Assembly: GCF_008017805.1 (NCBI RefSeq)
Contig: NZ_VRTT01000014.1
Location: 1 to 64,000, forward strand
Source of the DNA: Paenibacillus sp. N3.4
GTDB lineage: Bacteria; Bacillota; Bacilli; Paenibacillales; NBRC-103111
Direction: 5' to 3'
Length of the DNA: 64,000 bases
Part shown: piece by piece, positions 37,007-46,234 of the stretch
Layout of the letters: every line of letters begins with the position of its first letter
Position numbering within the stretch: the first letter of the stretch is position 1
Translations under genes and position numbers: made by a program
Notes under the pieces: generated by a model
What the model was told of the DNA's origin: nothing
What the model saw: only the letters and a program-made list of their open reading frames with translations
Database searches by the model: none

Positions 37007-38133
37007 ATGAGAAAAGCAGTATTAACGATTCACCTTTTGCTCAGTCTGACTTTAGGTTTGTTCGTGGTGTTAACATGTACGACGGCAGTCTTCTGTTGAT
37101 TGAGCCTGAGGTAGAAAGCTGGATGCATCCTGTTGACCACATATCAACACCAGGCAACGTCAGTCCAGCTGTGATTAAGCAGCAGGCCGAGGCAGCGCAC
37201 CCCGGGTTTTCTGCGGATCGGATCGAGTATCCAAACAATGATTCGTTCTATCACGTTCATTTGGTTCAAGCTAGCGGCGGCAAAGAGAACTTCACCGTCT
37301 ACGCGGACCCAGGTACAGGGGAGACTTTTGGGCGTGTGCAGACGGAACGTCTGGAGCCTTTTGCTACCATCTATCAGCTTCATCGCTATTTCTTGCTGAC
37401 TTCGGTGATCGGGAAAATTCCGGCAGCATCCGTTGTAGGCATTCTAGGCATTGCGTTGATTCTTATGCTCGTGAGCGGTATTTACTTATGGTGGCCGGGA
37501 CTTCGCAAATTAGCTAATGGCTTCCGAGTCGTTCTTAAACGCGGAAAACTTTTAAAACATATGAGTTTACATAAAACAATCGGTATTCTTTCCATTCCCT
37601 TCTTGCTAGTGCTGGCTTTAACAGGTACGCTCAATGCCTTTGAGAAATCGATTCCCACTTGGGTTGGCTTCAAAGCCAAAGAAGAAATTCCAGCGACAGC
37701 CTTGCAAAGCAAATCAAAAGATGCGGCCGCGCTTCCACTAGACCGTGCTGTTGAGATCGTGAAAGAATCCTACCCGGGTAGTCAACTGATTAAAATCCAG
37801 ATTCCGCAAAAAGCGGGCCAATCCTATCAATTCGGCCTCAAAGAAGGATTTGCCGCTTCCCAAGGCAGCAATAGTACGGTTTATATGGATGCAGCCACAG
37901 GTTCTGTTTTATATAAAACGAATCCCAACTTGGCCATTAACTTTTACAATGCCTGGAGAAAAGGTCTCCATTTCGCGACATGGGGCGGCGAACCGCTCAA
38001 AATCATCAGCTTCTTTTTCGGCATGACGCCACTTGTGCTTATGATTACGGGACTTTTCATATGGCGTATCAAAGCCAATGCACGTAAACGCAGCCGTACG
38101 AAAACAGCCGCTGACTCTGTTGCAGCAGCTTAA
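37007..38133 (+). CDS. PepSY-associated transmembrane protein, Fur-regulated; one-base frameshift near residue 26
   Basis: Iron-regulated PepSY-TM protein of the PiuB type, about 375 residues, with helices near the N-terminus, mid-protein (VVGILGIALILMLVSGIYLWW), later (IGILSIPFLLVLALTGTLNAF) and at the C-terminus (FFFGMTPLVLMITGLFIW). ATG 37007, after GGGGG, reads MRKAVLTIHLLLSLTFGLFV and VLTCTT, then stops. The rest lies one frame over (GSLLLIEPEVESWMHP). One extra G in the GG at 37084-37085 gives LTCTTGSLLLIEPEVE. The open frame from 36940 runs through the Fur boxes and is not credible as a start. The likely role is in iron-siderophore or haem handling at the membrane, inferred from the family and the Fur boxes. 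Confidence 0.85.
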
Positions 38134-38149
38134 ACTTTTCCCAAACAAT

Positions 38150-38189
38150 AAAAGGAGTTAAGCCGATTTCCTATGCTTAACTCCTTTTT
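38150..38189. terminator. Bidirectional terminator between PepSY and YjdF-like genes
   Basis: AAAAGGAGTTAAGC / GCTTAACTCCTTTT, perfect 14-bp arms, T run on plus and A run (T on minus) on the other side; the flanking genes converge here. Confidence 0.9.
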
Positions 38190-38227
38190 GCTGCTCACGT
38201 TCTCGAACACGTAGCAAATCCCGTTCC

Positions 38228-38842
38228 TCACTTCTCGTCCAGCAGAGGCATTGTCTTGTGTTTTGCCTTTACGGTTAAGTAAATCGTGGTAGCTATAGCC
38301 CCTGCCGTGCCGCATATTATATCCGTCATTGTATCCACCAGGCTGCCATTTTGCGAGTTGAGACCGAAGAAATAATCTGTCGTGAATTCATATATTTCCC
38401 ACACACCAGCCATGGCGATGGAAAAAAACAGACTTAGCCACAAAGCTACACGAGCATTGGGGACGCTTTTTTCCTCACTCCCATTAGCCTTTTTATAAAT
38501 CAATAAACCTACGAAACACAAAATGACACCTGAAAAAAGATGCTCAAATTTATCCAAGTAGGGAATCACACTATAGAATCCCAACTCATTGGCAAGAATC
38601 ATGGTGACAAAAATGAACAATAAAATAGAGAATCGTAGCGCAGCAAACATCGGGGTTTTCGTGAATTTTACCACAACTCGGATCAGCACCAGCACGCCAA
38701 TTATTAAAGCAGCTTCCATTATTTTGGCCGGAACGCCTTTTATTAAAAAGTAAACAAAACAAACGGCGGCAATCACATACATCGCTAGCTCGAAAATATC
38801 GTTTCCTCTGTCTTTTTGTACTTTCGTTTGCATTTTCCTCAC
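38228..38842 (-). CDS. YjdF/DUF2238-like integral membrane protein
   Basis: 204 residues with about five or six membrane helices. The conserved parts are the LDKFEHLFSGVILCFVGLLIYKK segment, the GVWEIYEFTTDYFFG block and SLVDTMTDIICGTAGAIATT, which are typical of the YjdF/DUF2238 inner-membrane family of unknown function. A start a few codons later at MQTKVQKDRG is possible. It is not co-transcribed with its neighbours: terminators lie on both sides. Confidence 0.8.
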   Translation of the reverse strand: MRKMQTKVQKDRGNDIFELAMYVIAAVCFVYFLIKGVPAKIMEAALIIGVLVLIRVVVKFTKTPMFAALRFSILLFIFVTMILANELGFYSVIPYLDKFEHLFSGVILCFVGLLIYKKANGSEEKSVPNARVALWLSLFFSIAMAGVWEIYEFTTDYFFGLNSQNGSLVDTMTDIICGTAGAIATTIYLTVKAKHKTMPLLDEK

Positions 38843-38922
38843 CTGCCTCGAATTAACTGACTATTTAAGTATCTTACTGCTGGCTCACACAAAAAACAAA
38901 TGAGCAGCTTCAAGCAAGACAA

Positions 38923-38968
38923 AAAGAGTCCCACGAGTGTCGACTTAACCTACACCTTGGGACTCTTT
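38923..38968 (-). terminator. Terminator after the SLH glycosidase
   Basis: AAAGAGTCCCA / TTGGGACTCTTT hairpin about 90 bp after the stop of the gene at 39055, with T-rich sequence on minus (CTTTTTG). Confidence 0.8.
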
Positions 38969-39054
38969 CTACTCATCTTACCTCAGGTACGCATCCCGCG
39001 CATTGACAAAAAGGCCAAAAAGGGATGACATCGCCGGAACCAAAGTAATGTGAT

Positions 39055-42000
39055 TTAATCAAGGGCCAACAATGCGTATACCATCTTGGCAGCTTCCGCA
39101 CGTGTCGCATAATTATGGTTATCGTTGAAGCTGAAATGATCAGCAAGGTGATTAGCGTCTTTCCCCAACACACTGGCCGCTTTTTGCGCCATAGCCATCA
39201 TATCTGGCTTCATTATTGTTCCGTTGGGATAAAAATTGCCTGTCTGATCTCCGTCCACAATGCCTTTCCCCGCTGCAGCAGTTATGGCCTCATAATTCGC
39301 ATCGGTATCAGGTATATCCTTGAATGTTTTTGGAAAATCTGAATAATCATTCGGGATTTGAAGAGCTTTTGCAAGCATGACTGTAAAATCTGCTTTGGTA
39401 ATAGGCTCCTCCGGCAAATAATTTTGTTTATCCGTGCTTGTTGTAATTCCCTTTGAAGCTAAATTATCGATATACGGTTTCGCCCAATAGTTTTCACTAA
39501 CATCCTCGTATGTCTTTCCCTGCAGCTTTACCACAGTCATCGTGTAGGGTTTTAACGTTGTTTTTCCTGAAAAACCATCGATAGGTATGTTAGGCAGTGG
39601 ATTTTTCTTTGGCTCTTGCCTCCAAATCGTATAATCATTAACAAGGAAATCGGGCACCGGGTCGCCTCCATAATTCCAAACTGCCATCATTTGTTGACCA
39701 GGTATAGAAACCTCTATTTCCTTATTGGTTCTATTGCTAAACACAACGGTTTTGACACCATTTTCATCACCTAGACCCCAGGCTCCTACGTCGTTCACTC
39801 TCAGGTCTTTACCATAAATATAGTCAGCGGGCATTGCATTGTTCATCATCCTGTAATTGCCGTTGGTCATATTCATATCATAATAATAAGCATTTTCTTT
39901 CAGTAACTCCCCAATTTCTCTAAATGTATAGTACGGGGGCAACACCACCATTCCTGCCTTATTAGCGACATCCAGCCGGTCTTGTACGACACCAAAAAAC
40001 TGATTGTCAATTAGACAATGATAGGCTGAAACCTGCACGTTTCCGGTCTTTATAAAATTCAAGAATCTTTCCATATAATGCATCGCAAACGCGGGTGTTT
40101 TGCCCAGATGTATTCTTCCCTTTTCAGTTAAATTGGTTTCACCGCCAAAAATAAGCCCGCTGATCCCGCCGTATTCCGTAATCCAAATCTCCTTATTCGG
40201 AAATTGCTGAGATTGAGCTTTAATTAGCTGATATCGGTTTTCATTGTTCACATAAAGAAAGTCCATGAATTTATCTTGCGTCAAATCATCGACCGTATGG
40301 ATGCCGGTATATTCATGTGGGATTACTGCATCATAGATATCCGGATTGGCTGCAATCGTCCTATTCCACTCTTCCCATCTCACATACCGGTTATGGGCTG
40401 TGTCGACCAAATCAAGCGGGTCATTGGGTTTATGCGCGTCCGGGTTGCCGACGATAATCGTCTCTTGCCACTTATCCAAAATGACGATACCCACTTTGAT
40501 CGTTGGATCGATATGCTTGATCGCCGTGTACACATTTCGAGCTTTAACAACGTAGTCGGTAACCGACGGAAAAGCATTGCCATAATGATTCAGATAAAAT
40601 TCATTTCCCATTTCGATGCGAATCGGCTGCTGGGAAAGACTACGGATCTGCTTCACCTCTTCAATGATGTCCTCCACGGACTGATAGGCAACATTGAGTA
40701 CAAAAGTGCTTGGCAGATTAAGCTCATTCGGGCTCTTAAATATATCGTCTAGGAAAATGCCCTTTTTGCCATTATTTTTCCCGTTTACCGAGGTGTACTC
40801 GAATCCGGTAGTCACATTCGCATAACGGGGGTCATTCGCATTGACTAGCGAGCCGTCCTTATACAGATAATAATTTGCCGCTGTGCCGTCAGGTACTCGT
40901 AAGAGCTCTATGCCCAGATCCTTTATCAAGGAAATGTTTCGTGGACTGTACCATTGATCGGTTCGGCCCAGATCATTCAGCTTTGGATCATTCATGCCAT
41001 AAAGGGCAGATGGGATTACTTGCTTTTCCCCATACACGGCAAATGAGGCAGTACTATGTTCCAATGCTGCGGCCGGAGTTACTATGACCTGGCAAGTTAC
41101 GATAAGTTTGTTATCTGCTGTTATCGCTTTAATCACGGCATTCCCAGGCGATACGGCTGTTATTGCCCTTGCTTTTGAAGCGTTTCCTGTTAATTTAACG
41201 ATTTGTTCGTTGCTGCTGCTCCATATAACACTATCATCTTCCAACTCAACAGTATCGGGTTCATAGATCACTCTCAAATTTTCAGTGTCCCCCACACGAA
41301 GATTCATCGTTGTTTTGTAAAACTGCAAGCTGCTAAGTATAGGACCTGTATAGGGATTATCTGCCGCTAAAGCAAACACCCGTACATCGTCCAGACTCGG
41401 TTTTAATAAGTTATGCCCGAATGTCACCGTTCTTTTTTGGGCTGTGTATAAGCCGCTATATAAACCCATGGTTTGATAAGCTGTTTCGTCTTTTTTCTTA
41501 ATTTGTACGATGACCGAATTGCCATCAACCAATAATCTACAATCGTAACTGACCCCCGACTCTATAGTGTAATCTGCAAGCTTGGTTTCGCCAACGATGC
41601 CTGATTTGTAAAAGGATATTTTATTTTGTTTGACTAACAGCGAGTCATAATTATTGCTTTTGCTGTCACCTAGGTCAACTCTAAAAAAGGAGCCTGCTGT
41701 GGATACATCGGGAATAACGAGATTAAACGTTAAGAGAAATTTCGCCCATGACTTCCCTTTGATCCTTGCCTTTGAAACAGAGTTTGCGTCCTTGGCTACA
41801 AACCGTCCATCCACATATTGATAATTCATGTAATTACCTGAAGCGGCATCCCAATTGGCTGTTGCGACGCCAAAAGTATCCTCAAAGACATTAGGCCACG
41901 AAGCTGTCAACTGATCTACATTGGGAATTTGCGGATTATCAGCCGTCGGAGAATAGACCTTTACATCATCCAGACTAGGCTTTAAAAGGTTATGTCCGAA

Positions 42001-42609
42001 AGTTACCGTCCTTTTCACTGCTTCAAACAAGTTTGTATACATACCCATGGTTTGATAGACGGTTTGGTCTTTCTTCTTGATTTGCACGATGACCGAGTTG
42101 CCATCAACAAGTATTCTAAAATCGTAACTGACCCCCGATTCCATGGCGTAATCGGCAAGCTTGGTTTCGCCGACGATGCCTGATTTATAAAACGATATTT
42201 TATTTTGTTTCACTAACAAAGAATCATTGTTGCTGCTTTGGCTGTCGCCAAGGTCAACTCTAAAGAAAGAGCCAGCCGTCGATAGATCGGGGATCACCAG
42301 AGTAAACGTTAAAAGAAATGATGACCACGACTTTTCTTTGATCCTTGCTTTTGAACTAGAATTTGTATCCTTGGCTGCAAACCTTCCATCTAAATACTGA
42401 TAATTCATGTAGTTACCCGAAGGAGCATCCCAATTGGCTGTGGGGCTGGCAAAAGCATCCTCAAAGACCACAGGCCATGAAGCTGATACCTGATCTACAT
42501 CGGGAATATTTGATGTTTGTGCGGATACTTCGGCGGGTATTACGCTCATAACACTCAACAATAAAGTGAAGGCCATACATACACTAATAAATCTTTCGAA
42601 AACCTTCAT
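39055..42609 (-). CDS. SLH-anchored glycoside hydrolase (clan GH-A-like) with duplicated N-terminal beta-sandwich domains
   Basis: Secreted protein of 1,184 residues. Signal peptide (to about 30); two near-identical domains of about 190 residues (each from SWPVVFEDAFASPTANWDA / SWPNVFEDTFGVATANWDA to NLLKPSLDDVKVY/RVF), LamG- or DUF1080-like; a Big_2-type Ig domain; a TIM barrel with likely acid/base Glu in IRIEMGNE (about 665) and nucleophile Glu in IWITEYGG (about 815), the clan GH-A layout of families such as GH39/51/79; a beta-sandwich; and three SLH motifs (YEDVSENYWAKPYIDNLASKGI, FKDIPDTDANYEAITAAAGKGI, ...). The start is ATG 42609 after GGGAGG. It acts at the wall surface on a polysaccharide; the exact GH family is not settled. 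It lies downstream of the aldolase and Asp-box genes. Confidence 0.85.
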   Translation of the reverse strand: MKVFERFISVCMAFTLLLSVMSVIPAEVSAQTSNIPDVDQVSASWPVVFEDAFASPTANWDAPSGNYMNYQYLDGRFAAKDTNSSSKARIKEKSWSSFLLTFTLVIPDLSTAGSFFRVDLGDSQSSNNDSLLVKQNKISFYKSGIVGETKLADYAMESGVSYDFRILVDGNSVIVQIKKKDQTVYQTMGMYTNLFEAVKRTVTFGHNLLKPSLDDVKVYSPTADNPQIPNVDQLTASWPNVFEDTFGVATANWDAASGNYMNYQYVDGRFVAKDANSVSKARIKGKSWAKFLLTFNLVIPDVSTAGSFFRVDLGDSKSNNYDSLLVKQNKISFYKSGIVGETKLADYTIESGVSYDCRLLVDGNSVIVQIKKKDETAYQTMGLYSGLYTAQKRTVTFGHNLLKPSLDDVRVFALAADNPYTGPILSSLQFYKTTMNLRVGDTENLRVIYEPDTVELEDDSVIWSSSNEQIVKLTGNASKARAITAVSPGNAVIKAITADNKLIVTCQVIVTPAAALEHSTASFAVYGEKQVIPSALYGMNDPKLNDLGRTDQWYSPRNISLIKDLGIELLRVPDGTAANYYLYKDGSLVNANDPRYANVTTGFEYTSVNGKNNGKKGIFLDDIFKSPNELNLPSTFVLNVAYQSVEDIIEEVKQIRSLSQQPIRIEMGNEFYLNHYGNAFPSVTDYVVKARNVYTAIKHIDPTIKVGIVILDKWQETIIVGNPDAHKPNDPLDLVDTAHNRYVRWEEWNRTIAANPDIYDAVIPHEYTGIHTVDDLTQDKFMDFLYVNNENRYQLIKAQSQQFPNKEIWITEYGGISGLIFGGETNLTEKGRIHLGKTPAFAMHYMERFLNFIKTGNVQVSAYHCLIDNQFFGVVQDRLDVANKAGMVVLPPYYTFREIGELLKENAYYYDMNMTNGNYRMMNNAMPADYIYGKDLRVNDVGAWGLGDENGVKTVVFSNRTNKEIEVSIPGQQMMAVWNYGGDPVPDFLVNDYTIWRQEPKKNPLPNIPIDGFSGKTTLKPYTMTVVKLQGKTYEDVSENYWAKPYIDNLASKGITTSTDKQNYLPEEPITKADFTVMLAKALQIPNDYSDFPKTFKDIPDTDANYEAITAAAGKGIVDGDQTGNFYPNGTIMKPDMMAMAQKAASVLGKDANHLADHFSFNDNHNYATRAEAAKMVYALLALD

Positions 42610-42640
42610 TTTCCATCCTCCCACTCGCATATCAAATTAT

Positions 42641-42655
42641 TAAGCGCTTACATCA
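42641..42655. promoter_or_regulatory. Palindrome TAAGCGCTTA upstream of the SLH glycosidase, cre-like
   Basis: ATTAAGCGCTTACAT holds a 10-bp perfect palindrome with a central CG, close to but not fully matching the cre consensus. It is 32 bp upstream of the start codon, so it could block transcription or elongation. A second dyad, TCTTCACT-TC-AGTGAAGA, lies at 42688-42705. Confidence 0.4.
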
Positions 42656-42766
42656 TTGCTGACACAGAACAACCAGCTCATTCTGAGTCTTCACTTCAGT
42701 GAAGATGTGCTGCCCCTATTTCCTTGAATTAGGGAACAGCAGCGTCTTTCTCCTTTAGCGCCCCTC

Positions 42767-43840
42767 TTAATTGCTAGCCTTATTAACGATTTGCCGCAAG
42801 GCAGCATACTTGGACACGCATGTCCCTGCCTCAATATCTTCTTCGGTGAACACCGCCATTAATATCTCCTTGGCTTTGTCCCGTTCCCTATCATAGATCA
42901 CGTAAATATGACCTTCCCGATCCTCTACACCGTCCGGGTAGGAAATATCTCCTCTTTCATCAAGGATTAGACTGCCCTTCCACGTAAGTCCATCATCCTC
43001 GGACAGCATCGCCGTCAGGTGACTCCGCCCTTTGAACCCATAGTGGTTAACCAGCAGCAGGCGGCCGGATTGCAGTCTACGGATGAAGAAACGAGAGCTG
43101 GGGCCGCCAAGTACAGTCGGCTTGCCTGGCGACCAGGTGCGCCCGCCATCGAGAGAGACGCTCTCTCCGATTCCATAGAAGGTTCTGACCAGCATCCATA
43201 GACTTCCATCTCCCCGCTCAACAAGCATATGCTCGTCAAAGTGACGATTCGGGATATCCGCAGATCCTCTCAACTCAAAGGTTTCACCTTCATCCGTCGA
43301 AACGTACACATTCGAAAAGGTTTGTTCCGGCAGCTCATTCAGCGGTGATTCATGGCAAGCCCACACGGCAATCGGCATCAGCCATTCCCCGTTCTTCCGC
43401 ACGGTTGGTTTATTCATCATAATACCATCCGCAATACGTCTTGGACTCGTCCAGACAACCGCGTCAGCTCCCGGATCCGCACAGACTGAAGCCCATACCC
43501 CGCAGCGTCCGTCGTACCAACTATAACTCTGGGACCAGAATACCCATAGGCGCCCTGAAGGGTCCCTCCATAAGCAAGGATCGAAAGCTCGCACCTGTTC
43601 CGGCGGATCGATCACATAGAGCAGATCCGACCACGACTGTCCGCGATCCTCGCTTTTGACGAGAGCGACGTAATTACTGGGGCCCTCTCCTGTGCCTCCA
43701 CTGTAGAAGGCCGCCCACAACCTGTTGTCCGGGGCGTATTCGATACCGGGGATTCCTTGCCACTGACGAACTCGATAGCTATCCCCGCTCACGGACTGAA
43801 TCGTTGCCCCTTCCAATGCCAGATCAAAATTAGGTCTCAT
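42767..43840 (-). CDS. Asp-box (BNR) sialidase-like glycoside hydrolase, cytoplasmic
   Basis: 357 residues, six-bladed beta-propeller type. Four Asp boxes are visible: SEDRGQSWS, STDEGETFE, SLDGGRTWS and SEDDGLTWK. An N-terminal Arg and the GTGEGPSNYV region fit exo-sialidase-like propellers, but true sialidase activity is not shown. There is no signal peptide, so it acts inside on imported material. ATG 43840 overlaps the aldolase stop as ATGA, after AGAGAGGAAG, showing tight coupling with that gene. It probably handles the sugar acid released from the transported oligosaccharide. Confidence 0.85.
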   Translation of the reverse strand: MRPNFDLALEGATIQSVSGDSYRVRQWQGIPGIEYAPDNRLWAAFYSGGTGEGPSNYVALVKSEDRGQSWSDLLYVIDPPEQVRAFDPCLWRDPSGRLWVFWSQSYSWYDGRCGVWASVCADPGADAVVWTSPRRIADGIMMNKPTVRKNGEWLMPIAVWACHESPLNELPEQTFSNVYVSTDEGETFELRGSADIPNRHFDEHMLVERGDGSLWMLVRTFYGIGESVSLDGGRTWSPGKPTVLGGPSSRFFIRRLQSGRLLLVNHYGFKGRSHLTAMLSEDDGLTWKGSLILDERGDISYPDGVEDREGHIYVIYDRERDKAKEILMAVFTEEDIEAGTCVSKYAALRQIVNKASN

Positions 43841-44547
43841 TGTGCTTCCTCTCTTTCTATTCCAAGAATCCCCTGCCAATTCCGGTCCTCCAGATGCATG
43901 TTGTCGATTTGGCTTGTGTATTTGGCAGCTAAGGCTGTCAACGCTTCATATTGTTTTTCCCTTACCAGCTTCTCCTGCACCAATTGCCCGCCTACCCCAA
44001 TGCCCACGGCTCCTGCCTGCAGCCAATCGGTCAGATTACTGTCATCGATCCCGCCAACAGCCAGAATGGGAATATGCCCGAGCGGTGTCAGAACCGATTT
44101 CATGTAGCCTGTACCCAAATCTGCAGCGGGGAAAAGTTTCACCAGGTCGGCCCCCAAACGATAAGCCCGCGCGATCTCTGTCGGAGTCGCAGCTCCCGGA
44201 ACTGACAGCAAGCTTAATTCCTTAGTCCTCGCAATGACCGATTCGCAGGTATCTGGTGACAAAATGAACGTGGCTCCTGCCTCACAGGCGATGTCCACCT
44301 GCTCCGCCGTCATGACTGTGCCTGCCCCAATGGACATGCGGCTCCCAAAGTGTTGGGAAAGCGCGGCAATAACCGCCTGGGTATTCTTTATCCCCTCGGG
44401 GTGCCGGTGGTTGAAGGGAATTTCAACCAACCTGATCCCGCCGTCATGTAACGCCTCCAAAACGGGCACAATACGCTCATCTTCAATGCCGCGCAGAATG
44501 GCAATCAGTTTATGTCTCTTGATCAATTCCATGATGTGTGTTCTCAT
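43837..44547 (-). CDS. eda: KDPG/KHG aldolase (Eda-like)
   Basis: Class I aldolase, 236 residues, TIM barrel. Family blocks: LIAILRGI; RLVEIPFNHRHPEGI with the catalytic Glu; SIGAGTVMTAEQVDIACEAGATFILSP; the Schiff-base Lys in LVKLFPAADLG; and ILAVGGIDDSNLTDWLQAGA. It splits 2-keto-3-deoxy-6-phosphogluconate (or 4-hydroxy-2-oxoglutarate) into pyruvate and glyceraldehyde 3-phosphate. The start is ATG 44547 with GGAG eight bases upstream (a TTG precedes). No KDG kinase is in the window. Its coupling to an Asp-box hydrolase and downstream position to a sugar importer points to uronate or similar acid sugar use. Confidence 0.92.
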   Translation of the reverse strand: MRTHIMELIKRHKLIAILRGIEDERIVPVLEALHDGGIRLVEIPFNHRHPEGIKNTQAVIAALSQHFGSRMSIGAGTVMTAEQVDIACEAGATFILSPDTCESVIARTKELSLLSVPGAATPTEIARAYRLGADLVKLFPAADLGTGYMKSVLTPLGHIPILAVGGIDDSNLTDWLQAGAVGIGVGGQLVQEKLVREKQYEALTALAAKYTSQIDNMHLEDRNWQGILGIEREEAQ

Positions 44548-44580
44548 CAAAACATCTCCATGCGTTTGAATTATTCAATA

Positions 44581-44625
44581 ACACCCCCTAAGCTGTTTGC
44601 TAAGCAAAGCGAACCGTGGGGGTGT
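44581..44625. terminator. Hairpin between transporter operon and aldolase (possible attenuator or terminator)
   Basis: ACACCCCC / GGGGGTGT with an inner TTTGCTAAGCAAA dyad in the loop, just upstream of the aldolase start on minus. It lacks a long T run, so partial read-through or attenuation into the aldolase pair is possible. The 44656-44669 sequence TGTAAACGTTAATC nearby is a weak cre-like site. Confidence 0.5.
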
Positions 44626-44683
44626 GTAAGGTAAGATTTTACCAAAGTATAGTTCTGTAAACGTTAATCGCTGCTATCAGCAG

Positions 44684-46138
44684 TTACTTCATCGGCTTAA
44701 AATTCGGCTGCAGATACTTGTTTAAATCCACCGTTTTCGCTTCCACATTGGCAGCAGTCAGTTTATTGAACGCATCTCCCAGCTCCTGGAGTCCCTTCTC
44801 AATTTCCGGAAGCTCCTTGCCCTTGATAAACAGCTCCGTCATAACGTCATTGACAACGCCTGATTTTTTGACATCGATGGAGCCCACTTTAAGCGGTGGG
44901 TTTACAATAGAATAATCCAGCCGTGGCGCCATCGGATAATTCATTGACTTCCCATTGATGACAAAACCTTCTGATCCCTTGCGATCCGCTGGTTGAATCG
45001 ATTTTTCCTGAGCGGCAAGGTTTGTAAAGGAACCGAGCCCCTTTTTGGCCAGCGTCACAAACATTTCATCGGAGATGAAAAATTCCCATACCTTCTGTGC
45101 TTCTTTAAGATGCTCCGTTTTTTTGTTGATGCTGAATCCGCTCGCTGTCTCGTAGGCAGGACCACCCAACACTTTTCCTCCCCAGGTAGGGAAGTCTGCC
45201 ACGGCCCAATCGATTTTTGCTGGAAACTGATCGTTGAATACCCCGATATCCCACGTAGCGGCGGACAGCATGCCGATATTGCCCTCGGAGAACTGGGCGC
45301 GGATCATATCGTTGTCATAGTTGCCTACGCCGGGAAAGACGCTGCCTTCCTTATTCACATCAATCCACCACTTCACATACTTAGCAAAAGGCGAAAAGTC
45401 AAATTTTCCAGTTACGGCATTCCAGCCTTCCCTGCCATAAATGTCTCCAGAAACAGCTGCCGGATAAATGACATAATACCTCCAGAATACGGTCTGTTTG
45501 ATCGGCAGACCAAGACCGAACTTCTTACCGCCTCCACTGGCTGTTATCTGTTTCGCATATTGCTGCATTTCCTGCCAAGTCGTTGGAGGCTTCTCTGGAT
45601 CAAGTCCCGATGCTTTGAACAAATCCTTATTGTAAACTAATTTTAAATTGGTGACGTTCTCAAAAACACGGTCCAGTTCACCATTCTTGGAGGTTGGCGG
45701 CGCCGTAAGAGCGGATTTATCAAAACGTTTGCGAATTTCCGGTGTAATCAGGGGATTCAAATCCAGTGGATAATCCGCATTGGCCAGATCGGCCGATATA
45801 TTATAAGCAATATCCGGAAGCTTGCCGGCATTCAGTGCAAGCTTCAGCTGCTCGTCATAGTTGTCCGAGTAAACCTTATAGTCAATCTGGATATTGTCAG
45901 GATTCGTTTCATTGAATTTTTTGATCAGGCTCTCCCTAATCTCAATATCATGCCGCGTGTTGGCCCAAACCTTGATCGTCACTTTTTCCTTAGGCTTTGC
46001 ATTGTCTACCGCTGGCGTACTGCTGGCATCCTTGCCATTTTTTGCAACAGACGAGCATCCGGCAGACAGAGCCAGCGCCACAGCAGCTATCGTAATCAAA
46101 CTGCGGCTTCCCCATTTATTTCTATTCAATTGCTTCAA
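44684..46138 (-). CDS. Sugar ABC transporter substrate-binding lipoprotein (family 1 type, module 3)
   Basis: 484 residues; lipobox ALSAGC with Cys at about 28, then the MalE/UgpB-type fold: VTIKVWANTRHDIEIRESLIKKFNETNPDNIQIDYK, ..., EAQKVWEFFISDEMFV. The start is a TTG at 46138 or, better spaced from GAGGGG, the TTG at 46129; an ATG at 46149 would need one extra base. It binds the sugar for the MalF/MalG-like permeases upstream. It follows the kinase gene with a 96-bp gap. Confidence 0.9.
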   Translation of the reverse strand: MKQLNRNKWGSRSLITIAAVALALSAGCSSVAKNGKDASSTPAVDNAKPKEKVTIKVWANTRHDIEIRESLIKKFNETNPDNIQIDYKVYSDNYDEQLKLALNAGKLPDIAYNISADLANADYPLDLNPLITPEIRKRFDKSALTAPPTSKNGELDRVFENVTNLKLVYNKDLFKASGLDPEKPPTTWQEMQQYAKQITASGGGKKFGLGLPIKQTVFWRYYVIYPAAVSGDIYGREGWNAVTGKFDFSPFAKYVKWWIDVNKEGSVFPGVGNYDNDMIRAQFSEGNIGMLSAATWDIGVFNDQFPAKIDWAVADFPTWGGKVLGGPAYETASGFSINKKTEHLKEAQKVWEFFISDEMFVTLAKKGLGSFTNLAAQEKSIQPADRKGSEGFVINGKSMNYPMAPRLDYSIVNPPLKVGSIDVKKSGVVNDVMTELFIKGKELPEIEKGLQELGDAFNKLTAANVEAKTVDLNKYLQPNFKPMK

Positions 46139-46234
46139 CCCCTCACCATGATTTGAATTACAACCTCATTATAGAAAGGAATCCACCCGCAGTTAACCCC
46201 TCAAAACTCGTATTTACTGACAAACCAGCCGTGA

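Noticed and set aside
42767..43840. Calling the Asp-box protein a true sialidase
   Set aside because: No sialic acid catabolic genes (lyase, epimerase, kinase) are nearby, and Asp boxes occur in many propellers.
43837..44547. A complete Entner-Doudoroff pathway
   Set aside because: Only the aldolase is present; no dehydratase or KDG kinase lies in the window.
46138..46149. ATG 46149 as start of the module 3 lipoprotein with a one-base frameshift
   Set aside because: It fits the homopolymer pattern but has no spaced ribosome site; the TTG at 46129 is well placed after GAGGGG.
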